This document shows, one piece after another, positions 25,301 to 51,313 of a stretch of DNA of 64,000 bases. The translations under genes and the position numbers were made by a program. The stretch covers positions 15,896,197 through 15,960,196 of the forward strand of contig NC_061774.1 in the NCBI RefSeq assembly GCF_022458985.1, in the 5' to 3' direction. The stretch comes from Mugil cephalus. Its lineage: Eukaryota > Chordata > Actinopteri > Mugiliformes > Mugilidae. Numbering within the stretch: position 1 is the first letter of the stretch; the number at the start of each line of letters is the position of its first letter. The notes beneath the pieces are model-generated. The model did no database searches. It was not told where the DNA came from and saw only the letters and a program-made list of their open reading frames with translations.

Positions 25301-26581
25301 TAAACTGTTGCGTAACAATTCGCCCTGGCTTATTCTGCCGCCGTCGAGCTGTTGGTAAAACAAGGCACCCTCGGGCCCCAGAAGCTCTGAGCCAAGGCCC
25401 AATTTCTTGTGTTGTGGGGGGCCTTCAGAGGCTGGAGCTGTTGCGTGATGGAGCGGTCATTTGGGGCACACATCATCATTGCATGCCATTGTCACATGAA
25501 TTAACAAGTTCCCTATAAACCTAGTGGTGGTTTAAAGAATATTTTATGCTTATTGAGAACATTCTGATCATTCTTTTCAATCTTCTTTGTCCTCATGGCT
25601 GCGTTCAACATTGGTGGAGTCGTTGGTGAGGAGTTCAGATAGCGCTAACTTGCAGGTCTGCTGCTCCTTTGTGCGGCAAAGAGACAGCTCATCTGATCAT
25701 GGTGATCATGGGTGAACCTCTGCAAGAGTTGTTCACGACAAGCAATAACTGAGAGGAAACGCCAGTGGGGGAAAAAAATAATGAATGGACCGTTTGATGA
25801 ATGTTATCTTTCAATTAGGCATTATACCCGTCAGCTAGCTTAGCCTAGCATAAAATGGGAAACAGAAATAGAGCCGTGCATACTGATTGATTAAACACAC
25901 GACACGCTTCACTGTCGCTCCAGCGATTTCTGGGAGTAGATGTGGTCACCTTAACCCTGACAAAAAAACTACCATCATCACTTTCACTAAAGCCATTAAT
26001 TAAAGGAGCGGGCTCAGAACGAGGGAGAAATGACTTAATGTGGGTCAGATATATGAGAAGGCAGCATGGGGTTTATTCCCCTTTCTGGAAATCATGTGCA
26101 AGCCCTCTCTCCCTTCCTTCCTCTCTCTCTGACACATGGAATCTGGCATGTTTGGCAGAGGCAGAAAAGAGAGGGAACAAAGGGATGAGTGACCAGCTGA
26201 GTTATTTGGTCAAAACCCAGTAAAATGGAAGGACAGACTGTTGCTAGGCTCTGCTGTGAGAAAGAGAGAGCACTCTGGCTGAGCCCACTGAAAAGAACTA
26301 GGCCCCTGTTTACCCACACTGATATACCGCTTTAGAAGCGCTGTGATTACCACCAATTAGTGTTATTACTCACTATTACCTCCTATCAATCTTCTTGAGC
26401 CTTCATTAACCACTCAAGCTCCTGAAGGGGATCTAAAGAACCTACTAAAAGGCCAAAATATAGATGACAGAGTAGAAAGCAATGGGTATAAAAACAACTC
26501 AAAACATTCTGGAAGCGCTTCTTTATGTAATTCTACAACTCATATTGTTACAGCAGATTTAATTACCCACGCCCTGTTGGA

Positions 26582-26613
26582 CCTGACGTCCGTATTCCTC
26601 ACGTCATGACTCA
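26582..26613. promoter_or_regulatory. CRE / AP-1-like motif cluster
   Basis: Within about 32 bases lie TGACGTC, then CACGTCA, then TGACTCA. The first two resemble CREB/ATF half or full sites and the third is a consensus AP-1 site. It lies in gene-free DNA, so any target is unknown. Confidence 0.3.
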
Positions 26614-29600
26614 GTTTGTACTGATGTGTTTGTGCACTTGACGCCGCCGCTATAAAAGACATGAAAGTGGTTCAGATTTACATAATGTCAAGCCAAAGGT
26701 CTAACCTGTGTGTGTGTGTCGCTGTAATGGCCAATGTGCCCTTGACACGCAAGACATTACACGCCAAAACACACAAAACCCATTCTTCGAAGGAAACACG
26801 CCCCTATTTATCAAATGCATTTTTCTGACAGCAGCAGATAGTAAACAGGGGATTGCACAGATTCAGAAAGAGACAATGTATACAGTACACTTGTCTATGT
26901 GGACAGTTTTATCCTTTGTCCAATCGTGTATTTGGTGCCGACAATGTCAATGCATAAATATATATATATATGTATAATAAATAACATATTCCTTATTTTT
27001 ATTGTTGTGTATTGTTGTATTTTATTGTTCAGCCACATCATCAGAAGACCAAATCGCATTTCGCTGGGAAATGAAGACTTCATTCATTTAATCAGAATCC
27101 ACACATGTTACTTTCTTACTTAATGACCTCCAACAAATAAATGTTGCAAATGGCTTAAAAAAAGAAAAAAAAAGGAAATTAGGACCTCTGTTTTATTGTG
27201 AAAACACAAGGAAGGAATAAAATAAAACCACTTCATATGTAACAGTGCACAAACTAGAGGAATTGCCAAACCCAGTGAAGGTTAAAAAAAAAAGAGAGAG
27301 AGAGAGATCTATGCATTGCTGTTTACCCCTCACGTGTACAGCACGGCAGTCTCTGTGTTGTGAAAACTCGGGATGGCCCCAAAAGGAAACAGACGCAAAG
27401 GATTATCTTGGGCCGGCCCTAAGCAGAAACTACACAGAGATATGTTATAGGGGCAAAGGGAGACCCAGGGAGGGATAGAGCAAAACAGAGAAAGAAACCC
27501 ATTAAAACCCATTAAAATTTGTGCGCTGTATCCCTAGAGGCCAATGTCTTGTTTGAAGAGCCCGAGGTTAAGGTCAAAGGTCACGGGGTTGGGCTCGGAG
27601 GTTATCAGCAACTGTTTGGGGTTAACTACAATGGTCTGAGTAGATAGGCACTTCCACTGTTAGAGCGACGAGCCCAGTGAAGGTATTCAGGGGTTAAAAC
27701 CAGGAGTGCAAGTCACACCATCCATCCCACAGACACAAACACACAACAAACACACGCGCATGCCGTTCCACGCACTGTACTCTATACCGGACTAATAATT
27801 GTATCCCCGGTTGTTCTGGGTGTGGCTGCGTTCGGAGCAGTGGTGTGAGAGGAAGTCAGTGGGGAGCGAGAGGTGTTGAACCCTGTCATCCTGTTGTTAC
27901 TGGTCACACCTGCCTGAGTGTGTGTGTGTGTGTAAAGAATTAAGAGGAGGTGTTGTGTTTGTACATCGAGACCAGATGAATCTTGACAAAGAGGAGCCAC
28001 TTAATTAAATGATAATCCCGATAGGATATAGAAGTAATTAATTTTTGACTTGCCCAAAGGCTTTTCAGAGTACATACATCTACAACAGACGCGCCAATCT
28101 CCCCCCACCCCCACCCCCAATACACACACACAAACACACACTTATGTGAATGATAATGGCAGGGCTCTCGTTTAACGCCTCCCTCATTCAGACGGGGGAT
28201 GTACCAGAGTGCATTCTTAATGGTCTTCCAACTGTGACTTGAGCAAAAGGTATGGAGGAGGAGGAGAGAGGGAGGTGGTGAGAAGAGAGGGGAGAGGAGG
28301 GAGGCGGCGACTCCAGGAACAGACTCTTCTCTCTGGCACGATTCCAGGCACCATGTTTTATTCACAGATTTGTTGATTGTCATCATGAATCTTGCTGTAT
28401 CTCAATGCATTTGGCGGCAGCAGCTCGTTCCCCGCGCTCATGCTCGTCAGTAGGTGACACTCGTCATTCAGCTGCAGTCGCGCTGCGAGCCCTCGCTGCA
28501 AATGTGTCAGCGTGTAAACCATCCCTCCCAGCTTCGCCTTTGGCGTCTTCATTGTTTCGGTTCTTGTCGCACAGGAGACCCCACGGTGAATTCTGTGTAT
28601 CTCGGGCTGTTCTCAGTCATCTCCAGTGACCCGCGGAGGCGCTGTGCATGAGACGTGGCAGCCGCGGTGCCCAGCATTTGCTGGTGCTGCGATCGAGCAT
28701 AAACAGAACACGCCTGATTACTTCCATAGGACGTAATGACAATATGGGCATCAAAGTAGGGAAGGGTGCCACTGTGTAGCGCGTCAGGGCTGCAGGGTCT
28801 CGGGGGCACGGATCTGGGCACAGTGCGGGCCTTTCATAAAAACCTTTGAACGGTGACTGACATGGAAATTCCTTTGAAGTACTGTTTGGTGAGCCCTAAA
28901 AACTAAAGCTGGTTTAACACATTGAAATAGATCCTTTGTATTTCTACCCAGTGGTCACATGCTCGCAGATCTCACATATGGAGGAACGTAGAGGGCTACC
29001 CCCTCCTCCCCCCGCCCCGGCCATGTTTGATTTTTACTGATCAAAGTAAGCGGCGCAGAGGAGAGGCCTGCATGAGGAATTGAAATGACATGTTTGGGTC
29101 TTAACGTTAATTTCCCAGCTGCTTGATATGGGTGTAAAAACATGGGAGGGTCACAAATTGCGCTGCCGCGGTGCCCCAGGTGATATAATAACATGGTGCT
29201 TCCTTAAATAATACATAAGCTAAAGGTACTTATTACAGCTGACAGCAACGCTAACGTTTGCCGTGCGGAGCAGCGCGTTGCTCCGTCAGAGTAGATTTTA
29301 AATAAATGTGTTGAATATTTTTAATGTCAGCATGTAAAATACCACAAACCTATCATTTCGTTTGCTTTGTGACAGGGCAGCGATCAAACAAATAGCAATG
29401 TGCCACACATCTAAATGATGTGCACATAACCATTCATCCTGTAGCTCGGTGTCCAGCCCCATTTCCCCAGGTGCCCCGGGCAGGCCTTTGCCAGCAATGC
29501 TAATTATGAGCTAGTTGGTTTCAGCTTTGTGTCTCGCACAAAGGGGATTTGCTCCAAACTAAGGCTATGCCAAAAAAAACAGGCCTGCGCACAGTGCGTA

Positions 29601-32600
29601 TGAGCCTCGGTGCCTGAATTGCTGGTTATGTCACCGCGTCAGGTTTTTCCAGCCTCCGTTTAACAGCGTTAAAACAGAGGCATAACTTTTCTTCATAAAC
29701 ACTGAAAAATCGTCATGGAAAACGAGACGGCTGCACAGTGTTTCTGAAGAATATAGTCGGAGCAGAATAGATAAAGAACTAAAACTAAAACAGGTTATTA
29801 TAAAAACAGCTGTTCATAAAATGCTCCACCCTCGAATGTTTTCTCTACGTCCATATGCTCTATGTGCCCGTCTCACTCTCTATGAATTAGTAAATAGTCC
29901 CTGTTTCTGTGGCTAGCATCTAGCCCTGGAGGCCCATTCACATTGTTCATCTGAACAGCCAGAGATGAAGCCACTCAACCAGACTCTAGCAAACATGACA
30001 ACAGCCACCATCTCCATTGTTCCTAGGCTTAAGTGTTTCTCCATTTTGTTTTCATCTGAAAATTACCACACTTCAAAGTGACTAGGCGTTCAGGGCAAAA
30101 ATTTGTTATCAGTAACTTTCCACGCTGCCGTTGACATATTGTGTTTTCATTCAGAGGTGCTGGAACGGCCGACATCCTCCATACCTCATGTGATTGTGTT
30201 TTTCAATTATTTTCAGTGGAGGAATAGCAAGCCCTTATCTGGGACAAACATGCTCACTTGTGAGTCAGGGCTTCAATCTGAGCCAATATCCAGTTCATAA
30301 TGTACATGCACTTTCCCCCTCGGGGCTGACCGTCTCTCCTCGGTTTCTGGGTCTCCACATCCACACCCAGCGTCAATATGTGGACAGTTCTGCGAGAATC
30401 AGTCTGCAACGGTGTCTGATCTCGCATGTTATATTCAGCCTGCTGCTTCAGCAAATGTGCAGCTCCCAGAGAAACTCTCCTCCAGTACCAACATATGAAT
30501 TTGCTCTCTGAGAATAGAAATAGTAAGAACCTGCTAGTAAACAGCTTGAGTTACCTTGGTCATTTTTTTCATTGCATCAGTTTCTTGTCTTGATCTGATT
30601 AAACAAGGCTTTGTTAAAAAACGAAGTGTCAGGATATGTATGTTTTACAGTATTATGTGGTCTTAGATATTTGGCAGTTGTTAAGGCCTAAGTGTAGTAA
30701 TTAACATTAATGATGTTTTCATTGAGGTGTGTCACCCCAGCATTAACAATGCGGAGTTGTTTTACTCAGCTTAACAGCTATACTTGTTAAACCAGAATAA
30801 TCACAGTCCCGGTAAATATCATTCATAATGATATTTGCACATGCTGGCTCACCAGTAGGGCCTATCCATTACACACAACAGCAAAGGTCTGCAACAAAAT
30901 GTGCTACAGAACACATTGGGTAGAACATTAAACAAATGAATCACCCACACCTTTACAAGTTTATGGAGTCCTATCAGACATAATAAACTGCATATACAAG
31001 CAAATAGTGAGTAGTTTTAACTTGATCCGTGGTTAAAGACGTGGAGTCTGCAGCTGAGTGTCTGCGGTGTCAAAGGTCACCCCCCTATCCATTCCCTCAA
31101 TGACCCTTGTTTCTCCTCCAGCAACCCCTGACCTTTCCCCCTCGTGTTTCCCCCCCAACGGTTGGGTTGGACCCACCTTCCAGGGGCTGTCTTCAGGGAC
31201 GGACTTGACGCCGTGGGGAAAGGGTAAAGATCACTGAAGAGTGCAGACCTGCCAAAAAGACACGCAACATTTTAGTACGACACCCTTTCTCCGCACAATG
31301 CAAAGTAGAGCGGGGTTTTTTAGCACAGACCCAGTTTTATATCCGGCTCATTTTCCGTTCATACTGTCAGCGAAACGCGGTTTCTTGCAATTCCTGTAAT
31401 TGTTTTGCGAGAGATAACGCAGGAAAACGAGAGGATGTAAGAATCTTAACGGCTTGACAATAAATCTAAAGTAATATCATTCACTCGGCTGTAAATTACC
31501 TCCTTTCTGTGGATGTTACAGTGATAAAAACTTGTGAATGAACTTGGTTGACCTCACTTATATGGTAATATTGCACACAAATAGAATAGATTTGACTGCC
31601 CTCTGCTCTCTTGGTGACCTTTGCTTTATGATGCCGCGGCTGTGACTCCAAATTCAGAAGAGAAAATATTTGATCCGCACAGTAACAACATATGTAAACT
31701 CATTTTGTGAAATGCTCCCAAAAGACCTTCATTTGTCACACGGTGTTTAGAGTGATTTGGTTAAAACCAAGGAAATATCCACCGCGTGCAGTGTCCGCAG
31801 GAAGCAAACAGAGCGTGTTCGGTGCACGTTTGGGAGGCCACAGATCTTCTTCCGTCTTCCTGGTGTGAGCCTCTGAGGCCGAGTCCCCCACGGGTTTCAC
31901 CGTAATTGCCCCCTTCACCTCATATTTTCTGGTTTAAAGTAAAAGCACGACCATCACTCTGCGGATTCTGATTGTCATTTTAGCTGTGACGCACGCTGTT
32001 TTACAAGGAGAGGTCAGCGCATCTACAATAAGGGTCCGCTCTGCACTCGGCCATTATGGTCTGCGTGTTTATGCCGGCGCAAGTGTGAAATTGTCTCCAG
32101 CTTGTGTTTTATTGCACTTCGTGGCGAGGGTAGTGGAAGTGGCGGTCGACAAGCTGCAGTTACGCCTTTTCCTCTGGACTCCTTCCTTGTTCCTTCCACA
32201 GCTGCTGTGGTCCAACCCTTTTCCGATCTGCGCTGCGCACACACGCAGATTTCAGACACGCAAAAATGTACACGCGCGCACGCTGTTGCATTCACGAAAC
32301 AAAACAATTACCTTCATTTAACTTTATAAAAGCACTTGAGAAACCTTTGAAAAATCAAAGCTGGTACAAGTAAAGACCCGACCCTGCGAAAATCTCGGGG
32401 TTAGAATGATAATATTTACAAAAACTGATCCGCCGAATGCGGTCGAATCAAGCATGTATTGTATCTTGAAGCGACTCCCGGTTTCCGCAATATTTCTACA
32501 ACTGCGTGTCTCATATAAACAGGATATCTAGAGAGGAAAAGCACAGGGTGGGAAAAGACCAACGCGGCCTTGGGTTGGAGGTGCTACAACAACTGCGTGA

Positions 32601-35600
32601 ACAAATAACTGCACAATTGCTGTATGAGAGGAACTGCTGAATCACCAAACGAGAGAGAAAGCAAATATACAGTCCAAAGGAAAAGACGCCTCCAGACTAA
32701 ACGCCCTCAATTATGAGCTGTGGCGGTGAGCTGCATCTTGTGATGGTGAATGAGATCTGAACATAAACACCACACAGGGAGCCAACTGCGTGCCACTAGC
32801 GCTTATTATTATTATGAAGCTTATCTTCTCAAACTTCGTCTAATCCTTTATTGTGGCATAGCGCGCAGTTACATAACTTGGAATGGCATCAATAAGACAA
32901 AGAGGGAAAAGTTCTCACACAAAGGGGAAGACCATAATAAGCTGTGCATGACATGAACTGTCAGCATGCAATGCAAACAGGTGCAATAAGTACAGTTCAA
33001 AGTCGTGGGCTTCCTCTTAAGCTGCTTACGTGAAGTCAGCAAGTGGAGATCTTCGGTTTTAGGGTGAACAGTGGCGTATTGTGCCCCCGCGGCTGCTCAG
33101 AGGCTGATTTCTACTCTCTGGCCGTGACCTTCTTTCCGGACAAAGTGTTCCCTCGCCGCGATTGACTCACAAGGTACGGGGCTATTACGCAACCAATGGG
33201 AGGAGAGGGGCTCGGAGAGAGGGGAGTGGGGTTGGCGATGGGTGATCCATTTTTTTTTCCCGGATAAAAGGTTTCATAAAGTGGATGACTTCTGCGTGAG
33301 AATGGGGCACAACACAAGCCCTGTTTACTCAAGGCTGGTCACAGGTCGATCACGCTGTAACTGTCACCGGCCGGGGAAGCCATTTGAAAGATGCAGTGCA
33401 ACAGAGGGAGGCGGTGAATCACTATCCCCATTCATCTAAAAAAACAGGACCTACCACCGAGCCGGATTGGTGTTTTTATATGGTGGAATTATCTGGGTTT
33501 GTGAACTCCGACTCGTATCTCTGTGTTTAGATAGCACGTACAGTAGGTGGTAATTACATGGTGTGTCTGAGTTTTGACAGCTCACTTGTGTTTTTCATTT
33601 AAAGGATCTGTCTTTCCACATCCGTTTGATTTTAGACAAACAGAGGGATAGGCCGCAACAAAAGCTCTCTTTTGAATGAAAAAAAGCAGATGAGTCGGCA
33701 AGGAGTAGTAAGTTTGCGAGTTTACGCAATAGGCCTGCTTGCCAGCTTTATTTTGAATAAGAAGAAACTATAAAAAAAAACTTTAAAGGGAATGAAACTG
33801 TGATTCTAAAAAGGGAGTTAATAACATCACAAAACGAGATAAGAAACGAAGATAATTGACTCACAAAACGTTTTAACAGGCGAGTGAAAGCAATGTGCGT
33901 GAAATAGTAAGAGTGATAAAAAAACAAATGAGCTTAATATTCTAGGGACTGTGCTGTTCTCCAGCTGTCTGATTTGTAAGTCGTGCACTGGATCATAAAT
34001 AATAGAGGCAACAGAAAAACGCAACCTTGTGTTTGTACACAGGAGAGGCTCTTAGATAGTCCAGGACCGTGGCTAGGCAGGAAGAGCCTCCTTTAATCCC
34101 TTCCCCGCCCCAGACATCTCGTCTCTGGCACTGCACACCACTCAAAGCCCCCTCAGGTGGATCTAAATGAGATCTGGCAAAGCCGGGATCAGTGGAGTAT
34201 TCCATCCGCAGAGACATTTTCACGGGAGCTTTAGTCTAAACCCAAAAGTTTTGTGTCTGACTTAAAACTCTGCTCTCTTTGTGCGCAGGAGGTGAAGGTC
34301 TCAAAGAGCGGCGAGGGTCCGCATTATACGTGCAGACTGGGCCAGAGGTGGGTGCTGCTGCTGCTGCTGCTTCTTCCCAGAGGGCAAATAAAAGGAACGA
34401 TCGGGGTCGAAGAGGGTGTCAGTCAGCCGGCATAATTGATAGGAGAAACTGACAGCTGCTGTCATGAGAGGAGTCGCCGGGCGCTCCTCATTGTCACTCT
34501 CCTCCTCGCAGACGGAGGAGGAAGGAGGGACGCGGGGAAAGAGGAGCAGGCGGGGTGAACGAGAGAGGTCAGGGTGTCAGAGGTACATTCAACAGGTGAT
34601 GAATGCAGAGACTTAAAGGCAAAACACAAACACCAGCCCCAACCTGTCCCGTTTCCTCTTTACTGGGATGGACACAGTAAACAGATGGGGCTTAAAAATA
34701 AATTAACCTCATAAAATACAACAAGTGTTGTCATGTGACGCGAAAAATGATTATCCGCCGTTTGTTGTTCCGTTCCCGTCTACACTCACAGCAATTTCAA
34801 ATCCACTGCAGTATACGATATACATCCACTAAATCCTTTACGACTCCCAATTATGTTCAGTTTATGTCTAAACATCGTAGGAGAGACGGTCATTTTAAAC
34901 AAATGTTGTGTCGTGTACCTAATGAACTGGCGAAAGTACACAGTAAACCCAGGCATTTCATTTTTTTGTAGTTTTCCACTCCTGCTGACTAACCTCTGAC
35001 CTAAAACTGTGCAACTTCAAACAAAAACAGAACTATTGACAGCAGTGCATTTTTTTTTTTTTTTGCCGCATACTTGTTGTTGTTCAAACACAACTTCCAA
35101 CCGCGAAATGTGCGGCTATAAAACATCAGTCTGCACCTGACAAATGTCTTAAATAAAGGCCGAGAGCGTGAATCAAAGCGCTAGTACCTGATGATTAACC
35201 CGGCTGGCAGCCGGGAGGCCAGTGCCTGCTCCGTTCAAGTGCCTGACACATTGTGCAGTTGTTCTTAGCACATTCCAACAAAACATTTCAGCAACTCAAA
35301 CGGTTTTAATTCACCCACACTTAAAAAAAAAGAGAAACCGACTGACCGGTCTGTTAGTGTGTCAGTCACATCAGGTTTGCCAGCCTGTGCTACAAGGCAA
35401 AAGTTGTTCTCGAGGAAATGCCTTTGTTCTGCTGCTTTTTCTTTCTGCCTGTCTCGCAGTGAGAAAGCTTATAGTGACAAATACGTCTGTTGCCGCAGGC
35501 CGTCTGGCAAAGCAATAAAGTACCGCACTCGTGCACAAACTGTTGCCGTCTCCTTCTCGGCCACTGATTTAATCCGAACTTTGTTCTCTTTCACCGTGCA

Positions 35601-37289
35601 TTAGCAATCTTTTAATTGTTTGCGTTGCTCGCCATCCCCGCGCTCTGCGTGAAGACAGCTAATAAATTCTGTCTTCCCATGCAAGTCGTAATCAGAGGCA
35701 GCTGCAGGACTGTTTGTAAATGATTGCGGGAGAAGATGTAATTCTAAGCAGCAATCGGTGAAGCTGGTTCAGTTATAATCACCGGTTTGCTTGTGCCATC
35801 TCGGCGTCATAAAGTGAAATTCAAATTCTTAATGCGCTTCCGCTTCTTGGCAGTTTAAACAGATGTCTGTGTCTAATTTCAGCCGTGAAAATGATATAAA
35901 TGCGCGTTTTTTTAGCATTCTGGCGAAGCCGGAGCCTTAGTTCTGAATTATAGGATCGTTCACACAGCCGTAAAATCAAGACGTATCATTGATCAGAAAG
36001 CCTGAAACTGTAACCGGGTTCTGAGATTCTTGCCCGTGATGGGTCTTCCAGATGTGTGGTAGCAGGGAAATAGTCACTCATTACTGTAAAATATGTTTGT
36101 CTGAGCTCATGCACTCTAATACGTAGGCGATTTTTTATTTTATTTTTTTTTTGCTATGAGTCATTAAATGTGGCAAAGAAAAATCTGAACGTAATGAATA
36201 AATAAAGGAAGGAATTCCAAAGCACCCAAAATAATGCGAGCCATCGGCTCGCACTGGATCTTATCCTAAAATAAATGGGCTGAGGTAATTTAGGTCACCC
36301 ATTTGGTAGCAGAATATTCTGGCCTGGCAATTAAACACCACAACAAACTCCAAATATCTCCAGGCTTTGATGGCTTTAATAGCGACCAATTTGACCTGCG
36401 TGTGAATCAACCTCTTGCTCTCACGTGCCTCCCGAAATAGCTTCTGTGAAAGCAGGGTCTGTTGTACGGAGCTGTCACTAACCCTTTAGGCAGGAGAAGA
36501 TGCGTTCACCCCGGCAGCCTTTCCTACTGACTGCGGCCTGCACAAAGATAAAGCATGTCAGATGCAATTGCCATAGACACGCACCGACCATGACATCATT
36601 CTGTGCACAAGTGACCGCTAAGCAGTGTGAAGAGCGAGAGCAGGGTAGGGGACGGTGTGGAAGAGTACACAAACCCAGCAGCCTATGCATGCCTTGAGCA
36701 CACAGAGGAAAACCAACATGTGCGATGATGTCAACTGCTTTCCCATAGAGGGGCTATGGGAAAAAGTGGGGCGCAGCAAGCCCCCTTTTCACCATCTTCA
36801 AGGCAGAATGGCACGTTAATGACCCTCGTTTGATGGGCCACAACCTCGAAACTGGGGTTAAATGAGAGATGAAGGGATACTGTGCGTCATTGTGCGATTA
36901 TTTTACAAGGATATGTCCCTAATGTCATTAAAGTAATACAGCTTTTAACAATCTCATAAAGTGTTTTCAGTTTCTGCTTTCAATGCAGTAAAATGTGCGA
37001 ATAATGATAACACAATGTTAAGACACAATGCTATATTTTGGACTTGCAGAAAAAAAATGAGGCAAATTTAATTCACATTCTCATAGACTCTAAGGAAAAG
37101 TTATTTCTCTGAAATTAGTGTACAGAGGTTGCCCTCTGTTGGTGATTATGAATTCTGCAGCCTATATGTATCCAGTGTTTGTTTTTGTGACTGTTACATT
37201 CAGGCTGTTTTATATTTGACTACATGAACAAAATCATGGCACAAATGTAGAAAATATTACTTGTGTTGAAATGAATTCAAGAACATTTG

Positions 37290-38000
37290 ATCAAGGTCTG
37301 TTTATTGAAGATTTTCACAGGATGCATAACACAGAAATACATTGTCGTGCACGCCTGAATTAAACTTTGACTCGCTTGCCAAGGTTGAGAAGAAAACAAA
37401 AACTAATAAAGACAAGCAAACACCCACACATCACCAATGAGCCGCTTCCATGCTTGACTAAGGGCATGGCATTCTTCTGGTTAGTTCTTTTGCACACCAG
37501 AGATACAACTTGGCGCATTCGTCCAAACGGTTTCAGTTTGATTTCGTAGGTCCACACAACTGTCTCCCAAAGTTCTGTAGTCTTATCTAAATCCCTCCTG
37601 GCATATTCTAGTCGACTTTTTATGTTCCTTATTCCTTTAGATGTTCAAAGAGTGAAGTCCAGTCTGGAAGTCAGTGCATGTCTTATAGTGGGACACTGAA
37701 GCACTTCTGCCAGCCTTTATTATGTCATCTTGCAGTTGCACAAAGGTTCTTTTTTCTTTTTTAGTTTTCCTTGCTTAGTTGCGAAAGCCACTGATGGAAT
37801 TTTGGGCTGTCTTCCACGTTCAGGCAAACTTCCTTATAATGCTCCCAATGGTGTCTCTTAAAATGTTAAATTGTTTGGAAATCATTTTATAGCCAGGGTA
37901 ATTGACGTGCAGGGAAAAATAATCTCATCTCCCTGCTTTTGTGGAAGCTCCTTTGTCTCTCTCATGATTGCAACTAATTTTAAATGCTGGGGTTTATACA
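37290..38000 (-). mobile_element. Dead Tc1-like transposon
   Basis: The minus strand carries broken pieces of a Tc1-family transposase. About 37963-37860 reads MRETKELPQKQ and GYKMISKQFNILRDTIGSI (the paired DNA-binding N-terminal region). About 37557-37420 reads LKPFG, then NAMPLVKHGSGSLVMCGC, matching the catalytic core segment that in the family reads close to KHGGGSIMLWGC. Stops and frame changes separate the pieces, and the C-terminal part is not evident. It cannot code for active transposase. The inverted ends were not located, so borders are approximate. Confidence 0.7.
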
Positions 38001-38979
38001 ATACCACAGCTGAAACAAAATGAGGGATCTTTAAAGGGTTCCCCAGGGCTGAATTATGTTTCAACACCATAAAACGCCACGGAAACAGTTGGAAAGTTTC
38101 AAGGACAACAGGGATGACTAATTGTGACATGGCTATCTTAACAAAACATACTGTTACAGACAAATGCTGCATTCTTGCATTTTTTATATTGATTTTGAGT
38201 CATCTGAATCATGCTCTTTGTTTTGTTAAGTTTTTTTTTTGCTAAATCTTTAAAAAGTTGATTGCAGCTGTGCATGTCTTGCACTTGTTGTTCTGCCCTG
38301 TACCTGAAGCGTTAGCAGCCCTATTGGGGTGACCCCTTGAGGAACCATGAGTTCTGACTCCACACAGAAACCAGTTCTGATCTGTCTCTAATTCCTGTGT
38401 GTCGCTGTGCTGATTCCCATGTTATTATTATGATACACAAAAATAATGTAGTGTTGTGAGCAATCATTTATCCCAAAGACAATAAGGTCCTACTAATTTA
38501 CTATTGCCCTAACCAGATTATAAACTATTACAACTCCCACGTTGAGCATCTTCTTTTGCCCCCAGAAAGCAGGGTCTAATGTACTGCTCTGGTATTCAAT
38601 GTGTTCAGCTTCAGTAAACATTTTCACATATGAATATACAGCGCACTGCAAACGTGGGTGCTGCATGTGCTCAATCCACCCCATTCTTGCATTGTGCGAT
38701 CCTCTCACGTTTCGCTTTCGACCCGTTACCTAACGTGTTGCAGCCACAATTGGCGGCGTGCAAAAAATAAACGTTGCAACCTACAGGAAATTCATCTCAT
38801 GAATCTATGAAGCAGGTGCTGTCTCTTCCCGTTTGCACTCCGCCTCACTGCACCAATTTATTCTTCCGCGCACTATCATTCTCTATCGGTTTATTTTACG
38901 TAGACCATATATATACCTCGTGGTTGGGAAACAGTACTTCAGACACATATCCTATGAATTAGTATCGCTTACTAATTAC

Positions 38980-39392
38980 GACATTTAATACAGGTTTACC
39001 GGCGTTTTCTCGTAATGGTGATGCCGGGGACTAGTTTCTCTCAAAAAACAAGTTCCACCCATTTCGCCATTTTATGTTCTGTAGCTGCTTTGTTGTGAAG
39101 AGGACGCTAGTCTGAGCCATTAACGACATTTATCTTCATGACAACGAATAAAATAGATGTCGCAACGAAGTTAATTGATTAATTATTACCCGGCTACACA
39201 CCAGTTATCGCTACATAGTTATTCGGCGCTGCGCACAGTGCGGAAACGTTACAAGTTAGGTTAGCTAGCGACTTAGCTCGTTGGGCAACGTGTTTGCCGC
39301 AGCCGAACAAATCGACGCCAATTTCTCTGTAAAATCGTTATCTGCTAGAAGACACGTTGACGACCACCGTGCAAGACACGAAGACTGAGGAG
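38980..39392 (+). promoter_or_regulatory. ogt: ogt promoter and 5' leader (approximate)
   Basis: This stretch immediately precedes the ogt ATG, is CpG-richer than its left flank and has no TATA box in a convincing position. A splice acceptor before the ATG is not evident, so exon 1 probably carries the leader directly. The transcription start cannot be placed exactly. Confidence 0.4.

Positions 39393-51313
<11,921 letters not shown>

Larger units (their letters stand above)
20900..38980. other. 18-kb gene-free interval between formin and ogt
   Basis: I found no exon with recognisable coding content on either strand. All long frames lack domains and conserved motifs. The interval contains homeodomain-type, CRE/AP-1-like and hairpin motif clusters (listed separately), simple repeats such as a (CTG)n run at 34352-34370 and a GA run at 22087-22104, and a dead Tc1 element near 37.3-38.0 kb. 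CpG-richer stretches occur at about 25.0-25.4, 28.4-28.8 and 31.9-32.3 kb. Its length contrasts with the compact spacing to the right, which fits a regulatory interval or an unrecognised noncoding transcript. Confidence 0.5.

Noticed and set aside
34253-34435. Frame with a leucine run resembling a signal peptide
   Set aside because: The leucines come from a (CTG)n microsatellite at 34352-34370; there is no gene context.
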